A DNA stretch of 64,000 nucleotides from Puccinia triticina (taxonomy: Eukaryota > Basidiomycota > Pucciniomycetes > Pucciniales > Pucciniaceae), in NCBI RefSeq assembly GCF_026914185.1, contig NC_070566.1:1240001-1304000 (forward strand), given 5' to 3'. The notes beneath the pieces were generated by a model. The model worked only from the letters and a program-made list of their open reading frames with translations, was not told where the DNA came from and made no database searches. The translations under genes and the position numbers were made by a program. Positions 23,530 to 34,115 of the stretch are shown here, one piece after another (the stretch's first letter is position 1; each line of letters opens with the position of its first letter).

Positions 23530-24107
23530 ATGTCTGCCCAAAAACCCTCCTCGCCGCTGCCCAGGGCCCCCAACTCTCACCCTGTTTGCCCCCTTGCCCA
23601 CCCCTTCTCGCCCCAGCTGTTATACGACCTGATTGGGAGTATGGAGCACAAGTTAGTCAGCGGAGCCGGCGCGAGGGGGCGGATGCGGCGGTACTTGATT
23701 GACCTACTCACCGGCGGCCTCTTCCACACCTCTGTTCGCCATTTGCTACTACGCTCCGCCCAGCTCAGCATCCAGGCCCTCCTTATGGCAAGGACCGCGC
23801 ACACTGCAGCCAAGATCCGCGTCGCTGAGCTCGACAATCTGGTGCGCCTGCAGAGACAACAAGATCCGCAAACCTGTCCCCAAACACGCCCCCCATTGCG
23901 CATAAGTGGCTCTGCAAAGCCGCTCTGATCGAACTGAGGTGGAGGGACGAGCAACGTAGAACAGTCCTATGGAGGGCCCTCCTGGTCTGTCTTCTGACCT
24001 TCTCCTTTTTTCTCTCTTCTTACTTTAGTTCTCACTTTTGTCTGCCGCGTTTTGTTCCTCTTTTGTGCAGTTAAAAGTCACTGTCATCGAGGAAATTGAG
24101 GCGGCGG
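23530..24107 (+). pseudogene. unrecognised gene split by the Ty3 insertion
   Basis: ATG at 23530 opens a 132-codon frame rich in Leu/Ala/Arg (LLYDLIGSMEHKLVSG, LRSAQLSIQALLMA). A second frame then becomes coding-like at about 23876-24000 (WLCKAALIELRWRDEQRRTV, then a hydrophobic stretch LLVCLLTFSFF). A one-base change in the C6 run near 23890 would join the two. The last exon (acceptor CAG at about 24068-24070) reads LKVTVIEEIEA and is cut at 24107 by the retrotransposon. It resumes at 35010 after the GCGG duplication and ends in TAG at about 35023-35025. No domain recognised. The gene predates the Ty3 insertion. Confidence 0.5.
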
Positions 24108-24997
24108 TGTGGTAACCCTGTTCCTGTTCATACTATCACCCTCATATCACCAAAACCCTTCATAAATACCTCATTATTACTTCATATTCAGATTCTACAC
24201 CCCATTTTACCCCTAGTCACCCACTCATTTCACCTAGGATTTCCAAATGGATCAGCAGTTATTGGCATGTATAGTTTTGGCAGGTATTTTCTTCATACAT
24301 ATCCTTAGCATTATTACATACATCATTCATTAGTATCATAGCTACATAGGACTGCAGATCTTACATAACTTCATTACTCATTTTTCTCTTCATATGATAT
24401 CAGCAGTATATTCCTTCATAGCTCTTGTAGTTATTATCAAATGCTCATCATTATTTCATCTTCTACATAGTTACCTTTCATGTGCACTCTTTGGTCATTG
24501 CGCCTTCATCATTACTGCTCATCTTCAGATATTGTTACTATGTGCTCATCATGTATCACCCCCCTGTAGTACTTCTCACATATATAAACACCCCTCTAGA
24601 TGTTGTATCCCCATGATGCACTTTCTACTACATCCCCTCTGTAGCACCTTTACACATCACACTTAGATACACTTTCATCACCATAGAAATATATCCCTCA
24701 GCATATATCTCATTACCCATCTCAGAGTGACTCCCAAGAGCTTCTGCTTTTCCCCTTCTCACTTCTCCTCTCTCACTCAGTAGGATTGATACACCTCAGA
24801 CTCATAAAGTGTTAAAGCCATCTAAGTCAAAGAGAATCATCAGCCATACCCTTTTCTTTTTCTTAGTGTAACCCTCTCTCCATCAGCATTAGTCTAGAGG
24901 GCAGCCTCACCAGCACCTGTAGCCTCTCCTACATTATTAGTAGTGTAGTTGACTATTTCCCCTCACAGCTCTTTCCTGATCTTTTAGGAGTTCCACA
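24108..24997 (+). repeat. 5' LTR
   Basis: TG...CA ends. A TATA-like TATATAAACA is at 24581, so transcription could start shortly after it. A putative primer-binding stretch (GTGGTGTCCCAACAG) directly follows the LTR. Confidence 0.92.
24581..24590 (+). promoter_or_regulatory. TATA-like box in the 5' LTR
   Basis: TATATAAACA, with the same sequence at 34589 in the 3' LTR. It is the best core-promoter candidate for the retrotransposon. Confidence 0.45.
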
Positions 24998-25229
24998 AGT
25001 GGTGTCCCAACAGTGGCCTGATTACCTTTAGATTTTAGTCCTAGTTACCTTTTTCACTACCAGTTCATAGTCCTATCACCTACACAAACCCTTTCCACTC
25101 CATTCCTCTTCAGTGCATCAGATCCCAAAACCACAAACCCATAAAAACAAATTTCTTCAGTTTTATTTCTCCCTCTTCTTTTCCCTCCTCTTCAGAACTC
25201 TTTTCTTCCCCAGCCAGTTACCTTTCAAG

Positions 25230-27743
25230 ATGTCCATCCACTCTCAAGATGCTGCTCATCCTATCAACAACAACCTAGGAGAGACTGCCAGTAACAACCC
25301 AGGAACTCTCTTCAACAACCCCTTCCAAACTGCTCCAGAAGATAACAACACTCACCCTGCTGGACCAGCCAATCCCTTTCCTGAAGATCCAGCTCAAACC
25401 AACCCTTTACCTCAACCTACCAACAACTTCAATCAGTACAGAGGCAGCACTGGCCCCAACAATCCTCAGTTTCAACACCCCAATGTCTTCAACCAGTACA
25501 GGGACAACATACCTGATCTTTCAGAAAGCTCTCACCTAGGACTCAGACAAAGAATCACACCTCCAGCCCCATCTGTATCTTCCAAACACTCTGTGGTCTA
25601 CTTTTTGGAGAAGGAAACCAGGATGCCAGCCTACAAAGGACCAATCAAAGGAGTCAAAATCAAGCCCTTGGACAAGGAACTCTGCTTTGATGGAACCAAC
25701 CTCACCATTGAAAACTTTATTAACAGGTATGAAAATGTAGGATCAACTGATGGAGCTTCTTCTATAGATTTGGTCAGGCAGGTTGTTTCTTTTCTCAAAG
25801 GGGAGGCCATCAAGGAAGAAGTGGAACAAATGGAGGCTTACAGGAACCAGAACTGGGAGGACCTCAAGAAGCAGCTACTGGACAGATATGGATCCCCACT
25901 CCCTTTGGTCAGATATACTAGGAGGGACCTCACTCAATTGATCAACAACTCAATCCAGGCTGGAGGAATCAAAACTTCAGAAGAATTCAGGTTGTTCAAC
26001 AATAAATATTCAGTCATTACTAATTATCTTTTAAGAATGAAACAGTGCTCCCACCTGGAGGAATTCAGAGAATTTCTATTGGATGCCCTTAGCCCAGAAC
26101 TGGAATCAGCTGTCACCAAGGAACTCATCAAGTGCAATGAAATGCTGGCCTCAGAGGATGGAGGAATGATTCTACCCCCAACTTCAACCATCTGCTCCTT
26201 CATAATCAGAGAAGTCCATTCAGCATCAGTCATGGAAAGGAGAAAACTCTTCAAAATGGCTCTTCCCCAGGATCAAAAGGACTCAACTCTTCCAGTAACC
26301 AAGGCCCCTCCTTCCACCTCTCAACCCATGGCTCCTCCTTCCAGGCCTCCATCTCAGATTACCACTTCCCAGGCACCTAAAACCACAGAGCAGAAACTAG
26401 AGGATATCACACAGCAATTAGCAGCTCTTACTGCAGGAAAATCAGCCCCACCTCACCTTATTGGAGCTGCCCCTGGCCAACAGTACACCCCTTCTCCTAG
26501 GAATAAACCAGATTTCAAATGCTTCTACTGCTTTCAGAACAACCATAGAACCAGGTCTTGCTCTCTTCTAAACTATGATGTGGATTCTGGATTAGTCATC
26601 AGGGATGGAAACAGATACAAATTTCCAGACAACACACCTATTCCTTGGGATACCAGTAGACCTATCAAAACTATAGTGGACCAATTCTCCAAGGATTCTG
26701 CCAGGCCAACCACCATCTCTTCCTTTGGCCAACTTGAGGAACTAGCCCAGGACTCTCCAACTGTATATGATGTGGATATTGGAAAAAGGACCAGATCTAG
26801 CCAGGACCCAGAGGATGAACCTACTACTAGTGGAAAAAGGACCAGGAATGAAAAGGAATCTCTAATGGATATGGACCAGGATGACTTAATCAAATTTGCA
26901 ACCTCACCTTCCAAAACTCCTCCTAAACCCAGTCCAGCCCAACCTTCCAAACCAGGCCCAAAAGTTAAATTCCAGGACAACCAGGACCAAGGCCAGCCCA
27001 GTACAGACAAGCCATCTAGGAAAACCCACTTGGAAAAGCCACTAGCCAAGGAATACCCAGGGATTGAAGATTCTATAGTCAACAGGGTGCTGAACAAAAC
27101 TACTGTGGAACTTACCATTGGGGAACTTCTAGCCTCTTCTCCTTCTGCCTCTGAAGCCTTCAAAAAGAAAATTTCCAACAGGAGGGTCTCTGTGGATTCA
27201 ACCAAATCAGCCAACTCTGCAGCTATGGAAGAAGAAGAGGAAACTCCTGGACAAACTCACTACTCCTGCCCCCTTGCCTATGTCAGACTCACCATGGGAG
27301 GAAAATCTTTTGAAGCACTCTTGGACACTGGATCTATGGTCAACATTATCCCTGAGGAGATGGCCCAATCTATAGGACTGGTTATCACTGAAAAACCCAT
27401 GAAGCTCAAAGGAATTGGAGGCCACCATACTGGAATCACTGGAATCACTGGAATTGCTGAAGGAGTGGAGGTTCTTCTAGGAAAAATCACCAAGACTGTT
27501 CATTTCTGGGTAGCTAAAGGAGGAGTTCAGCTAATTGTAGGAAAACCCTTCTTAATGGATGCATCAGCCACTATCAAATACAATGGAAACAGGGAGGAAT
27601 CACTGTCTGTGGTGGACAAAGGACAAACTTACTTGGTACCAATCCTCCTGCCTAATCATCACAAATGGGAAACCAGCCTTCCAATCAATCTAGTCACCAG
27701 GGATTTTTTAGGCCAAGGACAGGATTTCAGCTTCTCCCAATAG
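25230..27743 (+). CDS. Ty3 Gag-protease
   Basis: 837 aa from the ATG at 25230; the upstream in-frame GTG at 25113 is not a plausible eukaryotic start. The N-terminal 120 residues are Asn/Pro/Gln-rich. A Retrotrans_gag capsid-like region follows at about 150-400 (GTNLTIENFINRYENV, NWEDLKKQLLDRYG). Then come a Pro/Ser linker, a CCHC knuckle (CFYCFQNNHRTRSC) near 435, a long acidic and basic linker, and an aspartic protease with LLDTGSMVNII near 705. It overlaps pol by 33 bp downstream of a slippery heptamer. Gag assembles the particle and the protease matures the polyproteins. Confidence 0.9.
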   Translation: MSIHSQDAAHPINNNLGETASNNPGTLFNNPFQTAPEDNNTHPAGPANPFPEDPAQTNPLPQPTNNFNQYRGSTGPNNPQFQHPNVFNQYRDNIPDLSESSHLGLRQRITPPAPSVSSKHSVVYFLEKETRMPAYKGPIKGVKIKPLDKELCFDGTNLTIENFINRYENVGSTDGASSIDLVRQVVSFLKGEAIKEEVEQMEAYRNQNWEDLKKQLLDRYGSPLPLVRYTRRDLTQLINNSIQAGGIKTSEEFRLFNNKYSVITNYLLRMKQCSHLEEFREFLLDALSPELESAVTKELIKCNEMLASEDGGMILPPTSTICSFIIREVHSASVMERRKLFKMALPQDQKDSTLPVTKAPPSTSQPMAPPSRPPSQITTSQAPKTTEQKLEDITQQLAALTAGKSAPPHLIGAAPGQQYTPSPRNKPDFKCFYCFQNNHRTRSCSLLNYDVDSGLVIRDGNRYKFPDNTPIPWDTSRPIKTIVDQFSKDSARPTTISSFGQLEELAQDSPTVYDVDIGKRTRSSQDPEDEPTTSGKRTRNEKESLMDMDQDDLIKFATSPSKTPPKPSPAQPSKPGPKVKFQDNQDQGQPSTDKPSRKTHLEKPLAKEYPGIEDSIVNRVLNKTTVELTIGELLASSPSASEAFKKKISNRRVSVDSTKSANSAAMEEEEETPGQTHYSCPLAYVRLTMGGKSFEALLDTGSMVNIIPEEMAQSIGLVITEKPMKLKGIGGHHTGITGITGIAEGVEVLLGKITKTVHFWVAKGGVQLIVGKPFLMDASATIKYNGNREESLSVVDKGQTYLVPILLPNHHKWETSLPINLVTRDFLGQGQDFSFSQ
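27704..27710 (+). promoter_or_regulatory. -1 programmed ribosomal frameshift slippery site T TTT TTA
   Basis: In the Gag frame the codons are GAT TTT TTA GGC, so the heptamer T TTT TTA is in the canonical X XXY YYZ register. Slipping back one base continues as AGG CCA AGG, which is the pol frame. Seven bases downstream, GACAGG (27718-27723) can pair with CCTGTC (27754-27759), a possible stimulatory stem. The Gag stop is 27741-27743. Confidence 0.8.
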
Positions 27744-30700
27744 GATCTGGAACCCTGTCTAAAGCAACATCACCAACCTATGCCACCTATGCCTCAAAAT
27801 ATAAATCAACCTTAAAAAAGATAAAACCAGTCAACCAACCTATGCCCCTTTCTCTTAATCCTCCTCTGGCCAGACCACCACTCTCCAGGGATCCCTATGC
27901 AACTCCTTTAACTCCATTTCCACCTCCTTTTACTCCTACCTCCAAAATTACTCAAGACAGGCTGGACCTTATCAACTTTGGACCCCCTGGATGGCTTTCA
28001 GAACAAGAATATTTATTATTAGTTTGGGTCATCACCATCAGACAAGGAGCCCTGGCCTTCAAGGAAGATGAAAGAGGACTACTCAAAAATACCTATGGAC
28101 AACCTTACACCATCCCAGTTATTCCCCATGAACCTTGGCAACAGAAACCTATCCCAATCCCTGGACCCATCAAGGACCAAGTCATAGAATTAGTAAGGGA
28201 AAGACTCAGGACTGGCCTCTATGAACAATCTTTTTCCAGCTACTCCAGCCCCATTTTCTGTGTCAAAAAGCAAGATGGCAAATTAAGGATAGTCCATGAT
28301 CTCCAGAAACTCAACAAAGTCACTATCAAGGATGCAGGCTTACCACCATCACCAGAGGAACTCATTGACTCATTCACTGGAAGGGCTTGCTATGGACTTG
28401 GAGACATTATGGGAGGATATGATGAAAGGGAGTTAGCACCAGAATCTAGGCCCCTCACCACCTTTGAAACTCCTCTAGGAAGATTCCAACTCACCAGATT
28501 ACCCCAAGGAGCCACCAATTCAGTTGCAGTTTATCAGGCCCAGATGATGTGGATCCTCCAGGATGAATTACCTCACCACATGGGAATCTTTATTGATGAT
28601 GGAGGAATCAAAGGACCAACCTCAGACTACAATGGACAAACCCTGGATGCCAACCCCCAAATCAGAAAATTTATCTTTGAATATGCCATCACTCTGGAAA
28701 GGATACTCTTTAGGATTGAAGAAGCTGGACTCACTATCTCTGGTAAAAAGTTTGCCTGTTGTGTCCCTGCCCTGGATCTAGTAGGCCATGTTGTCTGCAA
28801 GGAAGGAAGGAAAATCTCAGCTAAGAAACTCAACAAAATAGAAACTTGGCCAACCCCAATCACCCCAACTGAAGTCAGAGGATTCCTAGGTATCTGTGTC
28901 TATGTCAGAATGTTTATCCAAAATTACTCCACCATCACTGCACCTCTCAGACAACTCACCAGGAAGGACTCTACTTGGGATTGGACAGAGGACTGCCAGG
29001 AAGCTTTTGAGGACCTTAAAAGGATTATTGGAAAGGATATCACCCTCAAGAAACTGGAATTTGGACCTGAAGCTGGACAAATCAAACTCTCTGTGGATTC
29101 TAGTTATATTGCTGCTGGAGCTGTTCTTACCCAGGAGGATTCTGCTAATTTGGACAGGCCAGTTTTATATGAGTCAGTGGTCTTTTCAAAAAGGGAATCA
29201 GAATACTCACAATCAAAACTGGAACTCTGTGGGGTCTCTAAAATCCTCAAGAAACTTCAAATCAAGCTCTGGGGCCAACACTTTCAACTCAGGGTGGATG
29301 CCAAGTGCCTTATTGGAATGATCAACAACCCTTCTCTACCTAATGCCCCTATGAACAGATGGATTGCCTTTATTCAGCTCTTCTCTTTTGACTTGGTCCA
29401 CACCCCAGGAAAAACTTTCACCTTACCAGATGGACTTTCCAGGAGGCCTCCAGACCCAGATGAGGAGGACTGCCCTAGCTTTGATGAGGATGAAGAATGG
29501 ATCAAACCTCACCCTGGATTTGGACTCAAGCAATCTTCTTTTGGAATTCTTTCTTGTCCTGGTTTGCTGCTGGGGACATCAGCTGAGTTGGGGGAGGAGG
29601 TAAGGTCTCTTCAACAAGGGATTTGGAAACATTTGGAATACTACCTGGCCACCATGAACAAACCTCCTGGATGCAGCACCCTGGAATTCAGACAAATTTT
29701 GCACAAATCAGCCAACTACTTTCTCTCAAATGGAGTATTACACAGGATCAACAAACCTTTCTCCCAAATAGTGGTCACTTCCCCTTCAGCACAGAAATCC
29801 ATCCTCAGCTCTCTCCATGAAACCCTAGGTCACAGAGGAATTTCAGAAACCTACAGAAGAACTAAACTCAGATTTTGGTGGCCAGGACTTAAAAGAGGAG
29901 TTACCAAGTGGGTCCAATCTTGTGAAGCTTGCCAAAAGAGGAACTCAGTACTACCCATGGAACCAAAGAAGCCCACTGGATCATCAACAATCTTTGGAAG
30001 AGTTAGTTTGGACACAGTACACATCAAGGCAGGTAAATGGAAATACTTGGTAATTGCTAGAGATGACCTTTCTGGATGGATAGAAGCTGTTGGACTGGAG
30101 AAAATACAGGCAAAGAAAATCTCCCACTGGTTCTTGGAAAATTGGATCTACAGATATGGAGCCCCTTGGTCAGTAACGGTGGATGGAGGCTCAGAATTTG
30201 GACAACAATTTCAAAACTCACTTCTAGAAGCAGGTATCAAAGTAAAAGTCACAACACCCTATTATCCTGAAGCTAATGGAATGGTAGAAAGAGGACATCA
30301 GGCAATCAAGGACACTTTGGTCAAACTGTGTGGAACTGAAGGCAAGAAATGGAGGTCTTATTTACCTTTAGTATTGTTTGCAGACAGAATATCCACCAAA
30401 AGATCAACTGGCTACTCTCCCTATGAATTGGTTCTTGGACAATCAATCTTACCCATAGACTTGGAACTGGAAACTTTCTTTGGAATAGACTGGACCACAG
30501 TGGAATCAACTCAGGACCTTCTTTTGGCCAGGACTCAACAATTGGAAAACAGGGACACTATTCTTCAGCAGGCACATTTGCACCTTATGGAAACCAGGAA
30601 AAGCTCTGTGGATTACTGGAACAACAAAAAGACAGCAAGAAAACCACTACAAACTGGAGAACTGGTATTAGTATACAATAAATCTCTGGACTCCCAATTT

Positions 30701-30871
30701 GGGAAACTCTTTGAAAATAAATGGAATGGACCTTACAGAATAAAAACTCAAAATCCTGGAGGCTCTTACACCTTGGAAGAACTGGATAGAACTGAATTGG
30801 CCAGAAGATATGCATCAACACATGTCAAAAAGTATCATTCTAGGACTTCTTTCTCTGAAAACATACCATAA
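27710..30871 (+). CDS. Ty3 Pol: reverse transcriptase, RNase H, integrase
   Basis: 1053 codons in the -1 frame; the frame is also open to 27665. RT: LPQGATNSV and the catalytic FIDDGGIKGP (YxDD variant) at about residue 305. RNase H: LSVDSSYIAAGAVL near 460, with SKLELCGV and VDAKCLIGMI. Integrase zinc domain: HETLGHRGIS to CEACQKRN (HHCC) at about 720-760. The catalytic core has D in SLDTVH, D in VTVDGGSEF and E in NGMVERGH, a full DDE set. A C-terminal GPY module (NKWNGPYRIK) follows and no chromodomain. No stop or missing catalytic residue. It copies the RNA into DNA and integrates it. Confidence 0.93.
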   Translation, partial: RPRTGFQLLPIGSGTLSKATSPTYATYASKYKSTLKKIKPVNQPMPLSLNPPLARPPLSRDPYATPLTPFPPPFTPTSKITQDRLDLINFGPPGWLSEQEYLLLVWVITIRQGALAFKEDERGLLKNTYGQPYTIPVIPHEPWQQKPIPIPGPIKDQVIELVRERLRTGLYEQSFSSYSSPIFCVKKQDGKLRIVHDLQKLNKVTIKDAGLPPSPEELIDSFTGRACYGLGDIMGGYDERELAPESRPLTTFETPLGRFQLTRLPQGATNSVAVYQAQMMWILQDELPHHMGIFIDDGGIKGPTSDYNGQTLDANPQIRKFIFEYAITLERILFRIEEAGLTISGKKFACCVPALDLVGHVVCKEGRKISAKKLNKIETWPTPITPTEVRGFLGICVYVRMFIQNYSTITAPLRQLTRKDSTWDWTEDCQEAFEDLKRIIGKDITLKKLEFGPEAGQIKLSVDSSYIAAGAVLTQEDSANLDRPVLYESVVFSKRESEYSQSKLELCGVSKILKKLQIKLWGQHFQLRVDAKCLIGMINNPSLPNAPMNRWIAFIQLFSFDLVHTPGKTFTLPDGLSRRPPDPDEEDCPSFDEDEEWIKPHPGFGLKQSSFGILSCPGLLLGTSAELGEEVRSLQQGIWKHLEYYLATMNKPPGCSTLEFRQILHKSANYFLSNGVLHRINKPFSQIVVTSPSAQKSILSSLHETLGHRGISETYRRTKLRFWWPGLKRGVTKWVQSCEACQKRNSVLPMEPKKPTGSSTIFGRVSLDTVHIKAGKWKYLVIARDDLSGWIEAVGLEKIQAKKISHWFLENWIYRYGAPWSVTVDGGSEFGQQFQNSLLEAGIKVKVTTPYYPEANGMVERGHQAIKDTLVKLCGTEGKKWRSYLPLVLFADRISTKRSTGYSPYELVLGQSILPIDLELETFFGIDWTTVESTQDLLLARTQQLENRDTILQQAHLHLMETRKSSVDYWNNKKTARKPLQTGELVLVYNKSLDSQFGKLFENKWNGPYRIKTQNPGGSYTLEELDRTELARRYASTHVKKYHSRTSFSENIP

Positions 30872-30893
30872 AATATATATATATATATATATC
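30869..30893. repeat. (AT)n microsatellite after pol
   Basis: About nine AT dinucleotides directly follow the pol stop codon. Confidence 0.85.
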
Positions 30894-31028
30894 AATCCCT
30901 AGATAAATCTCCCTTCCTCCCTTCTAAATCTGGCCCACTCTACAGGATCCCAGGCTAATTGCAAAAAAAAAAAAAAAGATAAATAAGTAAAAATTAGTAT
31001 ATAATCACAACATAAAATTTCATTAGTA

Positions 31029-31765
31029 TCATTCACAATCATCAATCCTCTCTCTGGCTCTTTCTCTGTCTCTCCTATTTCTTTCCTCTTCATCTCTTTC
31101 CCTATTCATCTCTCTCCTATTCCTAGCAGCCTCTTCTCTTTCCCTCTCACGACGTAGGCGGCGGCTAGCGCGGTTCCTTTGGCGGCGCAGGCGCAAATTA
31201 TCAGCTCGGCGCACTTGGCGCTCAAAGTCGGATCTCGCAATGGCGTCCCGGTCACCAGGACGCAGGTTGGATAAATCAATCATCTACACATAAGAAATAA
31301 ATAAAAAAAAAAAAGAAAGAAAAAGAAATTAACTCGTTTTAGTATTAAAAATTACTTCTAAAAATAAATAAAAGAACTTACTTGGTTGTAGTGCTCCTTG
31401 AACTGAGCAAAGAAGCGTTCCTTGGCGGCTCGAACGGCGTCCTCGTCTCTATGAGTAGCGGTGGCGAATTCGACGAACTCAAGCTCCATGGCATGGTAAA
31501 AGTTCTGTGCCCCACGCAGAGGAATGTTCTCGGCCGGAAACGCGGCTTGAGCAGGCATGGTGGGATGGATTCGAGGAGTATGTACTCCATTATAATCAAC
31601 TTCGTCGTCGGAATACTCGGCTGGGTCTTCGGCATTATCAACACTGTTATCAGAATTATCTACTGGAATACCGGCGGCGTCTTCTTCGGAATTGGGAGTT
31701 GGGGGGCGAAACAGCTCTTCTTCAATAGTGCTATCCTCAATTATAATAGGATTAAGATAAGACAT
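31029..31765 (-). CDS. spliced antisense ORF inside the Ty3 element, 212 aa
   Basis: Exon 1 (31765-31382, 128 codons from ATG) ends CAA before GTAAGT. A 98-nt intron (31381-31284) with a pyrimidine-rich tract ends TAG. Exon 2 (31283-31029, 84 codons plus stop) begins in phase 0. The N-terminal half is acidic (EDPAEYSDDEVDYNG) with a helical segment (MELEFVEFATATHRDEDAVR). The C-terminal half is strongly basic and Arg/Glu-rich (LRLRRQRNRASRRLRRERER), as in nucleic-acid-binding or coiled-coil proteins. Base composition is more GC-rich than the surrounding AT-rich element. No family is recognised. Antisense accessory ORFs between pol and the 3' LTR are known in some plant Ty3 lineages. A role here (regulation or packaging) is only inference. 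Confidence 0.65.
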
Positions 31766-31799
31766 CGCTTTGGTTTTCGAGTTAGGGAAAAATAATGGG

Positions 31800-32460
31800 C
31801 AGTTTGGCTATTTCTGCGAGGACTACGGGCTCAAGAAACTATGGACGACGCTGGTGTACGACCCAGACCCTACACTCTTTATTATTAACACTCTTTTCGA
31901 CTCTGGTGCACGATCCAGGCGGGTTCTCCTTTGGTTTTCTACTTCCGGCCGCGCTCGGGCCGGATTTTCATTAATCCTTTTAGAAAAGGTATCGGCGCTC
32001 ATTTCCCAAAGCCGCCGTATGGCTCAAACTTTTTCCTGGGGTCTTGCCTTTCATTTGGCGGTGGACCTTTGGATTTCCATCGAGCGGTTCGAAAGATACA
32101 AGCGTTCAAAAGGCGTGGATCGAATTTTCTTAGCCCCGCGGACCTACGGACTTCTCCTTTTCGAACGTTACCGGCACACGACAACTCGGGCCGATTTCTA
32201 GCGCCAAATTTTCCTTGCCCTCTGGCCTTTCATTCTATCAAATTTTTATCGAATTCCATCGGACGGTTTCGATTTTATGAGCGGTCAAAGCTCGACTTTC
32301 ATTTTCGACGCCGGTGCGCGACCCGGATTGGTTGTTTTCTCACTCTCTTTTCGACGCCGGTGCACGACCCGGTTTAATTTTTCTTTCCTTTTGAGTTCTT
32401 TTCCCTTTATTTTCCTTTTCCTTTCTTTTTTTTTTTTTTTTTCTTTTCTTTATTCCCTTA
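31800..32460. repeat. GC-rich repeat block upstream of the antisense ORF
   Basis: At least four degenerate copies of CGACGCCGGTGCACGACCCGG (about 31847, 31897, 32307 and 32349), then a long T-rich tract at 32400-32456. Its position suggests the promoter or 5' leader of the antisense gene. No gene is seen in it. Confidence 0.55.
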
Positions 32461-32719
32461 CCCCATGAGTTTTGGACGACTAAAACGAAGATTGGCGATA
32501 TCTACTCGTTGCGCCTAGGAACAGACTCGCCGCAGCCGCGCCCAATCAAGTAAAACTGGATCAGCGTTGTTATGGAGCATCAACAACATCCTCAGGAATA
32601 AAATTAGTATAAATAAGGACCTCTAGTCACCTCATAATGGAGGAGAACCTGATAAGGGATTATGAATCAAGGAAAATAAAATAATCATGGATGGAACTTA
32701 CTCCCCTCTTTTCTTTTCT

Positions 32720-32850
32720 GAATATTACTCTCCTTCAACTCCCTTCAGACCCTTTATTCCTATTAAATCTGAATATTACTCCCCTTCAACTCCCTTCAGA
32801 CCCTTTATTTCTATTAATCTAAAAATTACTCTCCTTCATATCCCTTCAAG
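32720..32850. repeat. about 51-bp tandem repeat in the Ty3 3' region
   Basis: GAATATTACT(c/t)(t/c)CCTTCAAC starts at 32720 and 32771, with a weaker third copy near 32821. Confidence 0.8.
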
Positions 32851-34115
32851 ATTTTTTCTGTTATTATCATCTGGAAATTACACTCCTTCCCCAATCCTTC
32901 TTCAGATTTTTTTCCCTTCTCTTCATGAGCACTACCTCAGATAAAAATTCCTCACTCCTCTTTATGCCACTAGGATTATTCTTCATTCATAAAAATCTTT
33001 CAAACATATACTTCACCTTTCTGGCCACATTGGACTACTTCTACTTGCCACTTTGGTCTACTTTTTTTTCCTTTTTTTGCCACTTTGGGACTCCTTCTTA
33101 CTTCAGATACTCCAACCATTCCTACATATAAAACCCACTTCATACATATAAAATCTGGTCACCCTTCCTTTGCTTTAAAAACCTTCTTTTCTTCTTTTTG
33201 AACTCTGGACCTTTGGACTCTGGACCCCATATAAAATCCTCTTCTTCTAGGAATTCTGGACTTTCTTCTCAAGTATTCAACCCTCTTCAAGTCACATGGC
33301 CACATTGGATTTCTGGACTTCTTTGGACAACAGTAGATATTCTTTCAGGTTAAATATATAAATACCTCAACTCTTCATTCTGAATTATCATTAGCTTCAT
33401 CATATATCTTCATACTTGCCTATCCTCTGGTCTAAGCTTCCATCCCTCACTCCCCCCTTACTAGTTCAGTGATACCCACTGGATTTTAGTCTTACTAGTC
33501 TATGGATATGCCATTAGATTTTAGTCTTCTTTTTTTACTAGTCTATGGATATGCCATTAGATTTTAGTCTTCATAATTGGTGTACTACACATAGTTAGTA
33601 TATCGTCCACTCCCCCTATCTCAACTCTCTTCTTCATAAGCTTAGATTTTCAGCAGTTTAGTTCTAGTATTATCTTATATAGTGAATCTTCTAGTTTTTC
33701 ATAGTGATTGAGATATTCAGTTTTATATAGTTGATTAGTTTAGAATTATCTTCTTCTGGACTTGGACTTTTGGACTTCTTTTATGGACTCTATGGACTTC
33801 TTTGTGGACATTGGATTCTTGGATTGCACTCTCAGGACTTCTTTTTGGACACTGGATTTTGGACTTCCTTGGTTGGATAACTACTTCCCTCTTTGGTTGG
33901 ACCTCTCTCAGGAATTGGCCTCTTTGGTTGGATAACTACTTCCCTCCTTGGATTTGGACCTCTTGGACTTGGCCTCTTTGGTTGGATAACTACTTCCCTC
34001 CTTGGATTGGACTAACTCCTTTTCCTTATTTTTTTTTTTCTTCCCCAAATTTCTCTTCTTCATCTCTTTTCTTTTCCTCTCAGTGTCTGGGGACAGACAA
34101 TCAGTTGGGGGAGCT
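32851..34115. other. non-coding Ty3 3' region with short duplications and polypurine stretch
   Basis: Tandem copies of ACTAGTCTATGGATATGCC (33494 and 33537) and three copies of GGTTGGATAACTACTTCCCT at about 33871-34000. A purine-rich stretch, TTGGGGGAG, just before the LTR at 34116 is the likely plus-strand primer. Confidence 0.65.

Noticed and set aside
24394..24666. 90-codon frame repeated at 34402-34674
   Set aside because: It lies wholly inside the two LTRs and has no features of a protein. The repetition only reflects LTR identity.
31382..31795. 137-codon plus-strand frame in the Ty3 3' region
   Set aside because: It is the complement of the spliced antisense gene, which has the better splice and composition evidence.
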